Shown: positions 28,811 to 39,228, counted from the first letter of the stretch. The stretch is DNA of 64,000 nucleotides from Diploptera punctata (GCA_030220185.1 JASPKZ010002338.1:62001-126000), one strand, 5' to 3'. The notes: generated from the letters alone by a model not told the origin. Numbers and translations: made by a program.

Positions 28811-28972
28811 AAATTTGCATTTAGATTGGAGTTTCTCGGATAGCTCAATTGGTAGAGCATTTGTATAGAAAGTGAAAGGTCCTGGGTTCAAACCCCAGGG
28901 TGAGCGTATATTTTTCTCTTCAAATATAATTTATCCATCATTTATATGTATGAAATGAATAATAAAAAACAT
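28811..28972 (+). repeat. tR repeat, copy 6, with 3' extension
   Basis: Cloverleaf part 28,833-28,905 (A-box TAGCTCAATTGGTAGAGCA, B-box GGTTCAAACCCC) followed by the full extension to 28,972 (tctcttcaaatataatttat, then gtatgaaatgaataataaaa). This shows that the tR unit is about 160 bp or more, with the tRNA-like part 5'. Confidence 0.6.
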
Positions 28973-29340
28973 TGTAAGGGATAATAGTTAAATCCTCAAA
29001 AAGGAGATATATCTATATATGATAACTGGGGAGGCATTGTACTGCTATCAGTACTATAAGCAAAATTGTTTCTAGAATAATCTTAAATCATTTACACAAG
29101 GGGTAACTGAAAAGTTACCAAGTGGAAAACAATCCACTTTTAGACTTCTGAGATCATGTACTGACTTTATAAATATAATCAGAATCATCATGGAACAGTC
29201 TTTAGAATAGAGAAGTCCATTATGTTTAGCTTTTGTGGACTTTGCTGAAGCTTTTGTCTATGAAAAGACAAAGAAATATGGAAAAAGCTGATGCAAAGTG
29301 GAATGTCAGAAAATATTATTACTCATATTAAAAGTATATA

Positions 29341-29665
29341 TCTCCACTTGCGGCATATATCTGCTTCCATGTTCATGTGAAAAAAATATATATAGGAACT
29401 ATAAAAATAAGCATAGCTATATATTTATCAGAATATAGAATAAACTGCAGACTAGGAGAAACAGAAAAATTGGCTGTAACAGATCATATTTTTATGAAAA
29501 ATGGACATCAAATTCCGTATGAGGATACTCAGGTTATAGCCACAACATCTTATTACCATAGACTATACAGAGAGGTCATAGAAATTTATAACACAAGGAC
29601 AATTTCAATAGAAAAGATGAAGTTATAAAACTGGCTAAAGCCTGGTATCATGAATTAAATAACAG
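29341..29665 (+). pseudogene. PLE GIY-YIG domain, unit 1
   Basis: Frames give KIYIGTIKISIAIYLSEYRI, NCRLGETEKLAVTDHIFMKN, GHQIPYEDTQVIATTSYYHR and LYREVIEIYN: the GIY-YIG nuclease of Penelope-like elements (YIG, R-x-x-E, and the HIFMxxGH segment). The N-terminal CSC motif is shifted out of frame. Confidence 0.7.
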
Positions 29666-29846
29666 GCGTATAAGCTGACTTAATAATGAAGGATAGGAAC
29701 AAACCAATCAGATGGCTATCCAGTCAGCTTTGACTTTGTTCAGCCATTCACGAACCAGTAGAAGTGTAAATACCAGGTTCCAATAGTATGCTGCTCATAC
29801 ATGGCTGAGCTTCCTACCAGGAAACACTATGTAGTAGAACTCGCCA

Positions 29847-29877
29847 CTGAAGATGCCCTCCGTATCGAAGGTGAAAC
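29847..29877 (+). ncRNA. Hammerhead-like core, unit 1 (degraded)
   Basis: CTGAAGA...GTGAAAC with the stem-II hairpin partly lost (CCTCC gtatc GAAGG). Compare units 2 and 3. Confidence 0.3.
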
Positions 29878-29979
29878 ACCAATTATGCATTATGGCTTTA
29901 TAGCCTGAAATCTTCTAATGCCACGAATATCTGCCGTGAAAGGCTGCATTCTACAATGTGTATGAAATCTATGTATGTT

Positions 29980-30180
29980 TAATATTTGAGTTTGTATTCT
30001 TTAACATTCTTACCTCATATGTTTATTCTGTTGGACGATCGTTTTAAACCAATTGCTCCATCTTCAGCTTTGAAACGATCATCCAACAGAATAAACATAT
30101 GAGGTAAGAATGTTAAAGAATACAAACTCAAATATTAAATTAAACCTCATAATGTAACTTCCTAATGATTTAAAAAAAAA
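29980..30180. mobile_element. Small PLE palindrome inserted in unit 1, 13-bp target duplication
   Basis: 64-bp arms 29,981-30,044 and 30,073-30,136. ATCTATGTATGTT occurs at 29,967-29,979 and 30,181-30,193. The centre contains a minus-strand ctgaagatgg...aaaac hammerhead-like string. Its absence from units 2 and 3 shows it inserted after the triplication and explains most of the extra length of unit 1. Confidence 0.75.
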
Positions 30181-30900
30181 ATCTATGTATGTTGTTCATC
30201 ACACTATCTGAATCTTTTTCCTGTCGGAGTGGAGTAAGACAAGGTTTTTACTATGATCATTGTTATTTATATTGGTCTTAGATGACAATGTCAAATGAAT
30301 TTAATTGAAGGTGTAGAGAAATTCAATGGGATCAGAAGATAGACTTGGAAGATTTAGAATATGCCGATCTTTATTTATTGGCATCCAGATTCTCTGACAA
30401 CGAAAGAAAATTGAGAGATCTGGAGAAGGCAGCAATCACAGCTGGAGTACTGAATAAACAAAAAAACCAAAATAATGAGAGTAAATAATGTAATTGAAAT
30501 GTGATTGCAGCTCAATGGTACAGAAATAGAGGAATCTGAGAAATCCCTCAAGAATAAAGTAAATGGAAAATAGCTAAAAATCCTCAAAAGAAAAGGGAAA
30601 TTCATGTATATGTAATAATTGGAGAGGCATTATACTATTATCAACTCCAAAATGTTTTCCAGAATAATCTTAAAACATTTACAAGAGGCAACTGAAAAGT
30701 TACTAAGTGGAAAACAATCCACCTTTAGACTTCAGGGATAATGTACTCACCTTATAAATGTAATCAGAATCATCATTCAACCGTCTTTAGAATAGAGAAT
30801 TCTTATATTTAGCTTTTTTGGACTGTGCTGAAGCTTTTGTCTATGAAAAGACAAGAAAATTGGAAAAAGTTGACATAAATTGGGATGACAGAAAAGACTA

Positions 30901-31225
30901 TCTCCACTTGCGGCGTATATCTGCTTCCATGTTCATGTGGCAAAACATATGTAGAAACTATGAAAAGCATAGTTACATGTTTATCAGAACATAGAAGAAA
31001 CTGCAGACTAGAAGAAACAGAAAAATTGTCTGTAGCAGCAGACATTTTTATGGAAAATGGACATCAGATTCTGCATGATGATACTCAGGGTTTAGCCACA
31101 TCTCATTATTTCCATAGACTATACAGAGAGGACTCAGAAATTTATAACACAAGGACAATTTCAATAGAAAAGATGAAGTTATAAAACTGGCTAAAGCTTG
31201 GTATCATGAATTAAATAACAGGCTT
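30901..31225 (+). pseudogene. PLE GIY-YIG domain, unit 2 (best frame)
   Basis: A 99-codon frame (30,885-31,184) reads STCGVYLLPCSCGKTYVETM, SIVTCLSEHRRNCRLEETEK, FMENGHQILHDDTQGLATSH and YFHRLYREDSEIYNT. This preserves the CxC motif, the GxYxxxC start and the second catalytic-region Arg/His (SEHRRN) of PLE GIY-YIG nucleases. YIG itself is mutated to YVE. Confidence 0.75.
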
Positions 31226-31389
31226 ACAAGCCGACTTAATAATGAAGAGACAAAAACAAACCAATCAGATGGCTATCCAGTCAGTTTTGACATTGTTCAG
31301 CCAGTCACGAACTAGTAGAAGTATAAATGCCAGGTTCCAATAGTATGCTTTTCATACAGACCAGGAACACTACATAGAAGATCTCGCCA

Positions 31390-31421
31390 CTGAAGATGCC
31401 CTCCATAGTGGAGAGTGAAAC
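31390..31421 (+). ncRNA. Hammerhead-like core, unit 2
   Basis: CTGAAGATGC, hairpin CTCCA-TAG-TGGAG, then AGTGAAAC. Stem II is intact; a cleavage-site UH is not clear. Confidence 0.35.
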
Positions 31422-32242
31422 ACCATGGTTTATAGCCCAGAATCTTCTAATACCATGAATACTGGTCATGAAAGGCTGCATTCTACAGTATGAATGAAAA
31501 CTATGCAAGTTGTATATCACATCAGGGCAAACTTCTGAATCTTTTCCCTGTCAGAATGTAGTGTAAGATGAGGTTTTTGCTGTCACCATTATTATTTATA
31601 TTGGTCTTAGATGACAATGTCAAATAAATTTAATCAAATATGCGGAGTCATTCAATGGGATCTGATTGGAAGACTTGAAGATCTAGAATATGCCGATGAT
31701 CTTTATTTATTGGCATCCAGATTCCCTGATATTGGAAAAATTAAAGATCTGGAGAAGGCAGCAACCACAGCTGGATGTGCCTGAATAAACAAAAAAACCA
31801 AAATAATGAGAGTAAATAATACAACTGAAATGTGATTGCAGCTCAATGGTACAGAAATAGAGGAATCTGAAAAAACTCAAGAATGAGAGAACATAGTTAA
31901 AAATCCCCAAAACAGGAGATACATCTATGTGTAATAATTGGAGAGACATTATGCTACTATAAACTCCAAGCAAAATGTTTTTGAGATTAATCTTAAATCA
32001 TTTGCAAGGCGCAACTGAAAAGTTGCTAGTGGAAAACAATTCTGCTTTAGACTTCAGAGATCATGTACTGACCTCATAAATGTAAGAGAATAATCATGGA
32101 ACAGTCTTTAGAATGGAGACTGTCCCTTACATTTAGTTTTTGTGGACTTTGCTGAAGCTTTTGTCTATGAAAAGACAAGAAATATGGAAAAAGTTGACAA
32201 TTGGAATGTCAGAAAAGAGTATCACTCTTATTAGAAGTATGT

Positions 32243-32575
32243 ATCTCCACTTGCGGCATATCTGCTCCCACGTTCATGTGACAAAACATATATAGGAACT
32301 ATGAAAAGAGGCATAGCTACATGTTTGTCAGAACATAGAAGAAACTGCAGACTAGGAGAAACAGATAAATTGGCTCTAGAAGAGCACATTTTTATGGAAA
32401 ATGGACATCAGATTCTGTACGAGGATACTCAGGATTTAGCCACAACATCCAATTATTTCCATAGACTATACAGGAGGGCATAGAAATTTATAAACATAAG
32501 GACAATTTCAATAGAAAAGATGAAGTTATAACACTGGATTAAGCTTGGTATCATGAATTAAATAACAGGCATATA
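32243..32575 (+). pseudogene. PLE GIY-YIG domain, unit 3
   Basis: KRGIATCLSEHRRNCRLGET and FMENGHQILYEDTQDLATTS are recognisable; a small deletion disrupts the CSC region and a 1-bp change ends the frame in LYRRA. Confidence 0.7.
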
Positions 32576-32750
32576 AGCCGACTTAATAGTGAAGATACAG
32601 AAACAAACCAATCAGATGGCCATCCAGTCAGCTTTGACTTCGTTCAGCCATTCACAAACTGGCACAAGTATAAATACCAGGTTCCAATAGTCTGTTATTC
32701 ATGCATGGCTGAGCTTCCAACCAGGGAACACAACGTAGAAGAACTCTCCA

Positions 32751-32782
32751 CTGAAGATGTCCTCCATAGTGGAGGGTGAAAC
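32751..32782 (+). ncRNA. Hammerhead-like core, unit 3
   Basis: CTGAAGATGT, hairpin CCTCCA-TAG-TGGAGG, then GTGAAAC. Perfect 6-bp stem II. Confidence 0.35.
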
Positions 32783-33215
32783 ACCATGGCTTTATAGCCC
32801 AGAATATTCTAATGACATGAATATCTGCTGTGAAAGGCTGCATTGTACAATATTTATGAAAACTTAGTATGTTGTACATCACACTTGGGCAGACTGTCTG
32901 TTGCAGTGGAGTAAGACAAGGTTGTTTGCTATCACCATTGTTATTTATATTGGTCTCAGATGACATAATACCAAATGCATTTGACCAAAGATGTAGAGGG
33001 ATTCAAAAAGATCTGTACAGTAGACTTGAAGATCTAGAATATGCTGATGATGTTCGTTTATTGGCATCCAGATTCCGTGGCATCAAAAGCAAATTAAGAG
33101 TTCTGGAGAAGGCAGCAGACACAGCTCAACTGTGCCTGAATAAACAAAAAACCAAAATAATGGGAGTAAATAATGTAACAGAAGTGTGATTGCAGATCAC
33201 TGGTAATGAAATAGA

Positions 33216-33888
33216 AGAGATAGCCAAATTCCATAATTTAGAAAGTCTGATATAAAAAAAGAGGACCAGAGCAAGATATTAAAGATAGAATTAGAAAATC
33301 AAAAGAACAATATGAGGTGAGTGATAAAAAATTCTACCTTGATCAAAAGCTGTATTCTCAAAATTTGTCACCCATATGGAGATCTAAACAAATCTCAACT
33401 AGAACTAAATTAATACTAAATAGCAATGTGAAAAGTATATTGCTATATGGGTGTGAGACTTGAAAAGGAACTATAACATTATATAGAAAATTGCAAGTGT
33501 ATATAAACAGATGTCTGAAATTTATTTTAAGAATCTGGTGGCCAAAAACCAAATCAAACGAGGAATTATGGAAGATAACATCACAGGATGATTAAATGTC
33601 GCAAATTGAAATGGATTGGATACACTCTCACAAGAGTTCTACACAGTGTGCTAAAGAGAGCACTGGAATGGAATCCATAGGAATTGCCTACAAAAAAAAA
33701 AGAAAAAGAAAAAAGTGGAAGACCAAAAATTATATGGTGCAGCACTGTAACAATAGAAACTGAACAAGGGAAGCTTTGGAATAAAGCCAGAAATTTGGCA
33801 AGAAACAGAGTCCAGTGGTTTGCTTTGACAAAAGCCCTATGTTTCCAAGAGGAGTGATGTTCTCCGATGAGCCATAATGTGAATTCTG
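33216..33888 (+). pseudogene. LINE-I C-terminal region and 3' end
   Basis: Continues from unit 3: EEIAKFHNLESLI (the thumb AxxFxYLGS position), YGCETW-equivalent near 33,445, MEDNITG, GRPKIIWCSTVTIETEQGK, then LWNKARNLARNRVQWFALTK ending near 33,856, and an A-rich run at 33,889-33,907. These correspond to the post-RT region of this LINE type (KTWxExxxLAxxRxxWxxxVxALC). Many frameshifts. Confidence 0.6.
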
Positions 33889-34256
33889 TAAAAAAAAAAA
33901 ACAAAAAACGATTAATGAAACAAATTACGAGAGACGTGTTTTTGAGCAAAATAAATGACAATCTAATCCCTTCTTGTAGATCTGCAGTAACCGGTGACCT
34001 GAAACAAAAAGCAAACAACATATTAGTGTATGAATGTGGTTTGAGGAAGATGCACAATGCATCGTCCTCTTTTTATGCAAGACATAGCAATGTTGCCACA
34101 CCTTGCAAACCACAGACCACCCTGCACATAAGCACAGATAGGGGCGATAGAGCCAGCATCATTGTCGACTTCTTAAATGTAAACCCTACCTAAAAACACT
34201 CTGGCCGACAAATGATGCCTGAAATGCAATATCATAAAAAAAAATATCTGTGCAGC

Positions 34257-34580
34257 AGACCAGGAGAGACGTGGGTCAGGTGGGGTCTTACCTGGTGGAC
34301 TACATCTGTCTGGTCTGTGCACAGATCATGATGGTTGCAGCATCATTTCAATGATCATAGCAGCAGGTGCGCAGAGATGTAGTTCAGGGGGGGACTTGCC
34401 TGGACTTCATCAGTGCTGTTTAGTGCGCAGACCAGATGCTTGCAACATCACATCTACGAAGCTCCTAGCACCAGACTCACAGAGACATAGCGTCAGGGGG
34501 GAACACCCTTTGCTATGTCAGTACTCATTTGGTGCTCAGATCTTTTCCCTGAGTGTCAGCGAGGTCTGCAAATACCAGAC
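34257..34580. repeat. Three degenerate ~105-bp tandem units, GC-rich
   Basis: Units starting at ~34,257, ~34,366 and ~34,472 share gcagaga(c/t)gt, a 'cagggggg' block, and 'ggtgc(g/t)cagacca'. Locally GC-rich compared with flanks. A 93-codon open frame precedes it (33,867-34,193) but is not recognised. The downstream 34,690-34,900 segment is also GC-richer, with cccctta/aaaggggccc. Origin unknown. Confidence 0.55.
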
Positions 34581-35010
34581 CAGCCAATTGTAGATCCAGA
34601 AAATAGAATTATTTCATTCCGTAATCTGGATTTGGTTTAGCTCTGTTTTAACCTGGGCATTAGCAGCATTAAACCAGAAGCACTGACACTCGTACGCGCA
34701 ATGTACTGCTGTGCATGGTTGTCTGTGGTTTTTTTGTTTTTTCTTCTCCTACCGTTAGATGGATATCTCCCACGATGTTTGTTGTTTTCCAACGATGGAA
34801 GGCTGCTACATGGCCTCGGTCAGAACCAAGACCGTTTTCACCCCTTAAAAGGGGCCCTAACTGCCATTAAAAGACTAGCTATCTACACCACACCTGCAAA
34901 CAAACAAATGCACACATTATAACACAACATATTGAACCATTAAAGGCACAAATTGAACAGTTGCCCTGAGAAGAGATCTAACCCACAAGTTACAAATTGT
35001 TGGGGGGGGA
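34581..35010. other. No gene recognised
   Basis: Mixed-composition DNA, including a short palindromic ccccttaaaaggggcc at ~34,842. No repeat family or frame supported. Confidence 0.3.
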
Positions 35011-35126
35011 AAAAAGTATAATAATCACTTGAGTTGGTGTTTACTTGATTAAAATCCATATTTATTAATTAAATAAAAAATAAAATGTAGTTTTATTTGA
35101 TTTTCATATTTATTATATAATTCAGT

Positions 35127-35159
35127 GACAGCTGTTTCGGTACACTGTACCTTCTTCAG
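35127..35159 (-). ncRNA. Hammerhead-like core, inverted copy
   Basis: Minus-strand CTGAAGA-A-GGTAC-AGT-GTACC-GAAAC-AGCT-GTC, identical to the plus copy 18 bp away. Confidence 0.4.
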
Positions 35160-35177
35160 ACAAATTTGTTAACATGT

Positions 35178-35210
35178 CTGAAGAAGGTACAGTGTACCGA
35201 AACAGCTGTC
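35178..35210 (+). ncRNA. Hammerhead-like core
   Basis: Same 33-base motif as 2,254-2,286. Together with 35,127-35,159 it forms a palindrome, so either strand would present one core. Confidence 0.4.
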
Positions 35211-35305
35211 ACTGAATTATATAATAAATATTATATATTATATAATAAATATGAAAATCAAATAAAATTATGTTTTATTTTTGTTTAATTAATAAAAAGT
35301 ATAAT

Positions 35306-36120
35306 GTTCATTTTGAGGTTATTACCTTTATTATATCACATACCTTTTAATCTCTCATCCTATTGAAATCATATACAGCCAATTTGAATGCAAAATAACT
35401 TGCTACTAACTAAATACTAACAATTTAATACAGCATTTAGTGCAAAAATGATATATCTCTACAGAGCAGAAAAATTATCTAAGATATATTTAACTAAAAA
35501 TGCTGTAATAAGAAATAGAAAATACATATTGAACATTGATTCAGTTAGAAAAATTTCTAACTTAATCAGTTTTCAGTATTAATTTTCCATTTAATGTTAT
35601 TTTGTTACATTCTTTGTGTCTTTCTTATTTTCACTCAATTTCTCTAAGATTCTGATTAGAATTTACGGAATTGTGGTGGAATGAATTTGTAATTGTTTTT
35701 CTGCACTATACTCATGAATTGACTAACTGCTTCTGCCATTTTGTTACATATTCGCTTGAAAGCCAACTTTTAAAAATAAATAAAAGAAGTCTGGAAGAGA
35801 GTATGGATAATTTTACATGCACAATGCCGTGATACTCTAGATAGATCACTAATCCATTGAAAACTCAACTTTCGAATGTTTGTGGGTTAGATCTCTTTTC
35901 AGGGCAACTTTTCAATTACTGATTTTCTTGTATTCTTTGTAAAAAGTACATCAAATTTAATTTTCCTTTCTCCTGGTGAGTATTGGTCAATAAAATATAT
36001 ACCTGTAATTCCCATGTAGGGACAAGGGTCCTACATAGACTACACTTGTTTCCTAAAGATCTCAATGAGTGAAATGTGTTTAGGACATCGCCTCTTAAGG
36101 GACACCTAGTATGCAACTAA
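35306..36120. other. AT-rich, no gene recognised
   Basis: AT-rich intron-like sequence. The 66-codon minus frame at 35,916-36,116 has no recognised motif and no good splice sites; not called. Confidence 0.35.
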
Positions 36121-36151
36121 GGTACTAAAATATAAAATAAAATTGTTTGCA

Positions 36152-36695
36152 CATCACCTCATATCCTGTCTTCTATTTAGACAGGTTTCGTATACTTAGT
36201 GGTTACATCTTCAGTAGTTATACAACCGATGTTCTTTTGTCCAGGAGCATGCTTCTTACTCCATCTGTTGTTGGACCGATGTACCTCCCAATCTAATCAA
36301 CTTCTATGGGAATTTCAAAATTAATTAATCTTTCTTTCTTAGTTTTCAAATATTAAGAAAAAATTAATGAATTTTGAATTTTTCTTCTTTTTTAGTTTTT
36401 TTAGTTAAAAAAAACTAAGAAAACAATTTAGCATTTTTTACTTCATAATTTTTCTTACTTTAAAAAAAAAATAACAAAGGACTAATTAATTTTGAAATTC
36501 TTGGAAAGTTGATTTGATTGGGAGGTTCATCGGTCCACCAACAGTGGGAGTAGGAAGCAGTGCTCCTAGACAATTGAACATCAGTCATGTAACTAATAAA
36601 GTTACTAACCAAATAGGATGTGAGGTGAGACGTAAAGAATTTTATCTTAAATTTTAAATTACACCTCATAGTGATATTTCCTATAAAAGTTCAAC
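36152..36695. mobile_element. PLE-like inverted repeat
   Basis: Left arm 36,152-36,330 and right arm 36,478-36,637 are diverged inverted copies (cacctcatatcctgt outermost; gaccgatgtacctcccaatc inner) around an A/T-rich centre. A minus-strand hammerhead-like core lies at 36,180-36,214. The right end (acctcatagtgatatttcct at 36,662) is the terminal string shared with bases 1-40. Confidence 0.55.
36180..36214 (-). ncRNA. Hammerhead-like core in 36-kb inverted repeat
   Basis: Minus strand: CTGAAGATGTAACC ... GTATACGAAACCTGTC. The GAAAC-CT-GTC end matches the stem III/cleavage arrangement; stem II is short (GTA/TAC). Confidence 0.35.
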
Positions 36696-37071
36696 TAAGA
36701 TATCATTTTAATGGGAAAAGTGGGTCCCTGTATGTTTTAGACCTTCTAAAATAATTAAGTGTAGGAGTTCACCTGAAGTGAAAATTTAAAAATTGCTCTA
36801 GCGGTCACAACTTTCGATGTATCACAACGAAACTCAGTGCATCATATTAAAATAAACCAAGGTAGGTATTATAAAAAAATTAGCAAAATCCGAGAATTAG
36901 AAGTGGATATTTACCTGAAATCCGAAATTAAAACTGACGGCAACCATCATGTTTGGTTCGTTTCAGCATATATCATACAATATAATTAACCTTCAATATT
37001 TCATTTATTTAAGCTTAGCAATGCATGCCATGTATTAGGTAGTATTTATATATATTTACAAGTAATTTATA

Positions 37072-37262
37072 AAGTGGATGACTTCCCAGCCGTTATTGTT
37101 GGATTTCTTAACCTGGAGCTCCACATTTCTCATTATGTTGAGTGGGCACTGCAATTTTATGAGAAATTTTTTTCTCTCATGGGGACTTACACCATCATAT
37201 GTCCCGTAGATCTTCACCAAGGCATCGTATCTCAAACTGTATGATTAAGAAAGGTTTCTTGG
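37072..37262 (-). mobile_element. SINE5 5' part
   Basis: Minus orientation; contains the gcatcgtat...ggggacttacac head region and gtgggcactgcaattttatg, aligned with 57,480-57,632. 3' portion diverged. Confidence 0.5.
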
Positions 37263-37317
37263 AAAAACTTTAGTTTATCTTCTCTAATATATTTTCTCTA
37301 AGCCCTATAGAATAACA

Positions 37318-37800
37318 GTGCATACGCACACAAGTTTATAGGGCTGTCACTAGATGGCAACACGTGTCTGTGAAATTGGTATGAAAAACTTTCGAAATAA
37401 ATTCCCAAATTTTATAATAAATGGATGTACACCAACTTATCCCTTCCTAACCTAACAAAATAAATTACATGCATATTATTTACTGAAGTGTACACTAACA
37501 CTAAACTAACAAAATAGTGCAATTGACTTGTTGATGGTGGCAACATGTAAGAGGAGCAAAATAGCTAATGAGTATCACAATGTTTTCTAAGAGCGTTGTA
37601 ATGTGTTTTGCATAAATAAATGTGTAAAAACGTAAAAGAATGTTATTAGCATCGTTGAAAAATGTTTAAAATATTACAAAATACTAGTAAAGGCAGAAGA
37701 AGTACATAGAGTAACTATATTATATATAGGGAAAGTTAATCTACAGTTGAGCCGGTTTCTTATTAAATAATTGATAATGGCATGTGTGATCATGTTAAAA
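37318..37800 (+). repeat. R1 repeat copy
   Basis: Uninterrupted copy showing the R1 order: agatggcaacacgtgtctgt, aaataaattccc, cttcctaacctaac, attacatgcatattatttac, ... gagccggtttcttattaaat. About 480 bp. Confidence 0.6.
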
Positions 37801-37930
37801 CATCGGAAACAGTGGCCAGAGGCCAACCTTTAATCTAAGATGCAGAAAACCCAAGAAACCCTTCTTAATCATACTTAATATCCGCTAAAATCGACTATAT
37901 AGGCCCTGTACATGTACATATACACAAAAA

Positions 37931-38183
37931 ATGACTCCTATACAGGCCTTCGGAGGTCTTTGGAGATATCACCCAAGTTGTCAACCCTGGTTGACGGCCG
38001 ACTTTACTTCCAGAACAAACGTCTGGTAGCTACTACTTCCGTTAGGGGCTGAGCCGATCCCAGGGGCATGATGCAGGGAGAATATTTGGGCCAATCTTAA
38101 AAATTCTGACCCCACTGGGAATCGAACCCCTAACGGTCCGGCTTGTAACATATTGCCTTAATGACTATGCTATGGCATGCTCC
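37931..38183 (-). mobile_element. SINE1 copy, diverged
   Basis: Minus orientation from ctatacaggccttcggagg to the tRNA-like head ending ctatggcatgctcc; (TA)n follows at 38,184-38,208. Confidence 0.75.
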
Positions 38184-38282
38184 TATATATATATATATAT
38201 ATATATATAACTAGGTATTATAATAATGGCCTAAGCCTACTATGAAAATATGAATTTGTTTGGTCATCAAATTTTAACTCAG

Positions 38283-38740
38283 TATTTGTCTTGACAATTG
38301 AGGAAAATCGAAAAACCTGTCAGTTTGTGGTCAGCACCGGGGCTTGAACTCGGAACTTCCCGAAAATAAGCCTCAAAACGCTGTCTTAACAACTGAGAAA
38401 AAAAACTCAGGTTGATCTGAACCCCGGGCTTCAGAATACAAGTCTCAAACTCAGGTTGACGATTGTGGGGGAAAAAAAAAATTGTCAGGTTAGGGTCGGG
38501 ACCGGGGCTTGAACTCTGACTTAATGGATACGAGTCTCAAAAACTTACCTTTTAACAATTGAGAAAACCACGAAAAAACCTACTAATAAGATTGGTCGGC
38601 TCCGAGAGTTGAACGCGGAACCTCCCGAAAACTAGTCTCAAACATTGCCTTAATAATTGACGAAAAGCGGGAAAAAAAAGTGTCGAGTTGTGGTTGGCAC
38701 CGGGACCTGAACTCGGTACCTCCCGAATACTATTGATGCA
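38283..38740 (-). repeat. Tandem array of five SINE4 tRNA-like heads
   Basis: Units begin near 38,291, 38,383, 38,455, 38,556 and 38,652 with '(t)taacaattgaggaaaa'-type sequence, and most carry the minus-strand B-box region 'ggttcaagccccgg' and 'aagtctc/gagactngtat' block. Period about 70-100 bp, strongly diverged between units. A tandem array of a SINE head is unusual. Confidence 0.6.
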
Positions 38741-39228
38741 GTAATAAGGATGTTTTCTACTAAAATTAAAATGAAGCCTGGTAAATTACCAATGTACAAT
38801 GCGGTATGTTTAGTGAAATATTTACCTTGAATCGAACCGCCATACCTCCTGCTGTTGTGCATCCAAAATATCGAGATCCGACGGAATAATTTAAGCCAGA
38901 AACTTAAAAACAATCGCGTTTTTCGGACCCGTCAAAACAGCAAAAAAGGCGCTCATTTTGATATATTTTCTCCGATGACTAAAAGAGCGGTCATTTTATA
39001 ATATCCTCTCCGATTGGTTGATAACAAAAGAGCGGTTGTTTTAAAATCTTTTCTGTGATTGGCTCATTACTCGAAGGTTCAGAACATAAGTAAACTAAGT
39101 CCAGCATGTCATTTTTGAACGAAACAAAATCTTAAAAATCATTAATCCATAATGAATTCTCTTTACAAACTCGCCTGACATTATATATACACACACAACC
39201 TGCGGGTACAACAATAAAATTTACAAAA
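38741..39228. other. No gene recognised
   Basis: Contains two short diverged repeats 'gcgctcattttgatat / gcggtcattttataat / gcggttgttttaaaat' at 38,950-39,045 (about 50-bp period). No frame. Confidence 0.35.

Larger units (their letters stand above)
28981..30569 (+). mobile_element. LINE-I/PLE composite, unit 1
   Basis: Order: LINE RT finger/palm remnants 28,990-29,330 (NWGGIVLLS, KQSTF, FVDFAEAF in broken frames); PLE GIY-YIG 29,341-29,665; PLE 3' region with hammerhead-like core 29,847-29,877; a small PLE palindrome inserted at 29,980-30,180; then the LINE RT continuation (SGVRQG, FILVLDD, LEDLEYAD-type) 30,215-30,560. Units 2 and 3 repeat the same order from equivalent breakpoints. All frames are broken. 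Confidence 0.75.
30570..31892 (+). mobile_element. LINE-I/PLE composite, unit 2
   Basis: 1,323 bp, same order as unit 1. Junction string 'atag(c/t)taaaaatcc(t/c)c' marks each unit start (28,985, 30,570, 31,893). RT remnants at both ends, GIY-YIG in the middle. Stops throughout. Confidence 0.75.
31893..33215 (+). mobile_element. LINE-I/PLE composite, unit 3
   Basis: Same structure; its RT continuation is the best preserved (32,869-33,189: SGVRQGCLLSPLLFILVSDD, then LEYADDVRLLASRF, the catalytic YxDD). After 33,215 the LINE runs on into its own C-terminal region, so unit 3 is joined to the authentic 3' end. Confidence 0.75.
35023..35293. mobile_element. Small PLE unit, head-to-head, 12-bp target duplication
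   Basis: 271 bp. Left arm gttggtgtttacttgattaa ... gtgacagctgtttcggtaca; right arm the inverse. AAAAAGTATAAT flanks it at 35,011-35,022 and 35,294-35,305. It has the same terminal structure as 55,712-55,980 and the right part of 1,781-2,350, but no coding sequence, so it behaves as a compact non-autonomous PLE-derived element. Confidence 0.8.

Noticed and set aside
29341..32575. Viral or host GIY-YIG nuclease genes
   Set aside because: The CSC, EHRRNCRL and HIFMxxGH pattern is that of Penelope-like elements, frames are broken, and the fragments are embedded in LINE remnants.
34351..34593. 80-codon ORF with several cysteines
   Set aside because: Lies across the degenerate 105-bp repeat; the cysteines follow the repeat pattern and there is no domain match.
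35127..35210. Rho-independent terminator or replication origin at the perfect palindrome
   Set aside because: The palindrome is two inverted PLE ends within a 12-bp target duplication, which explains it fully.
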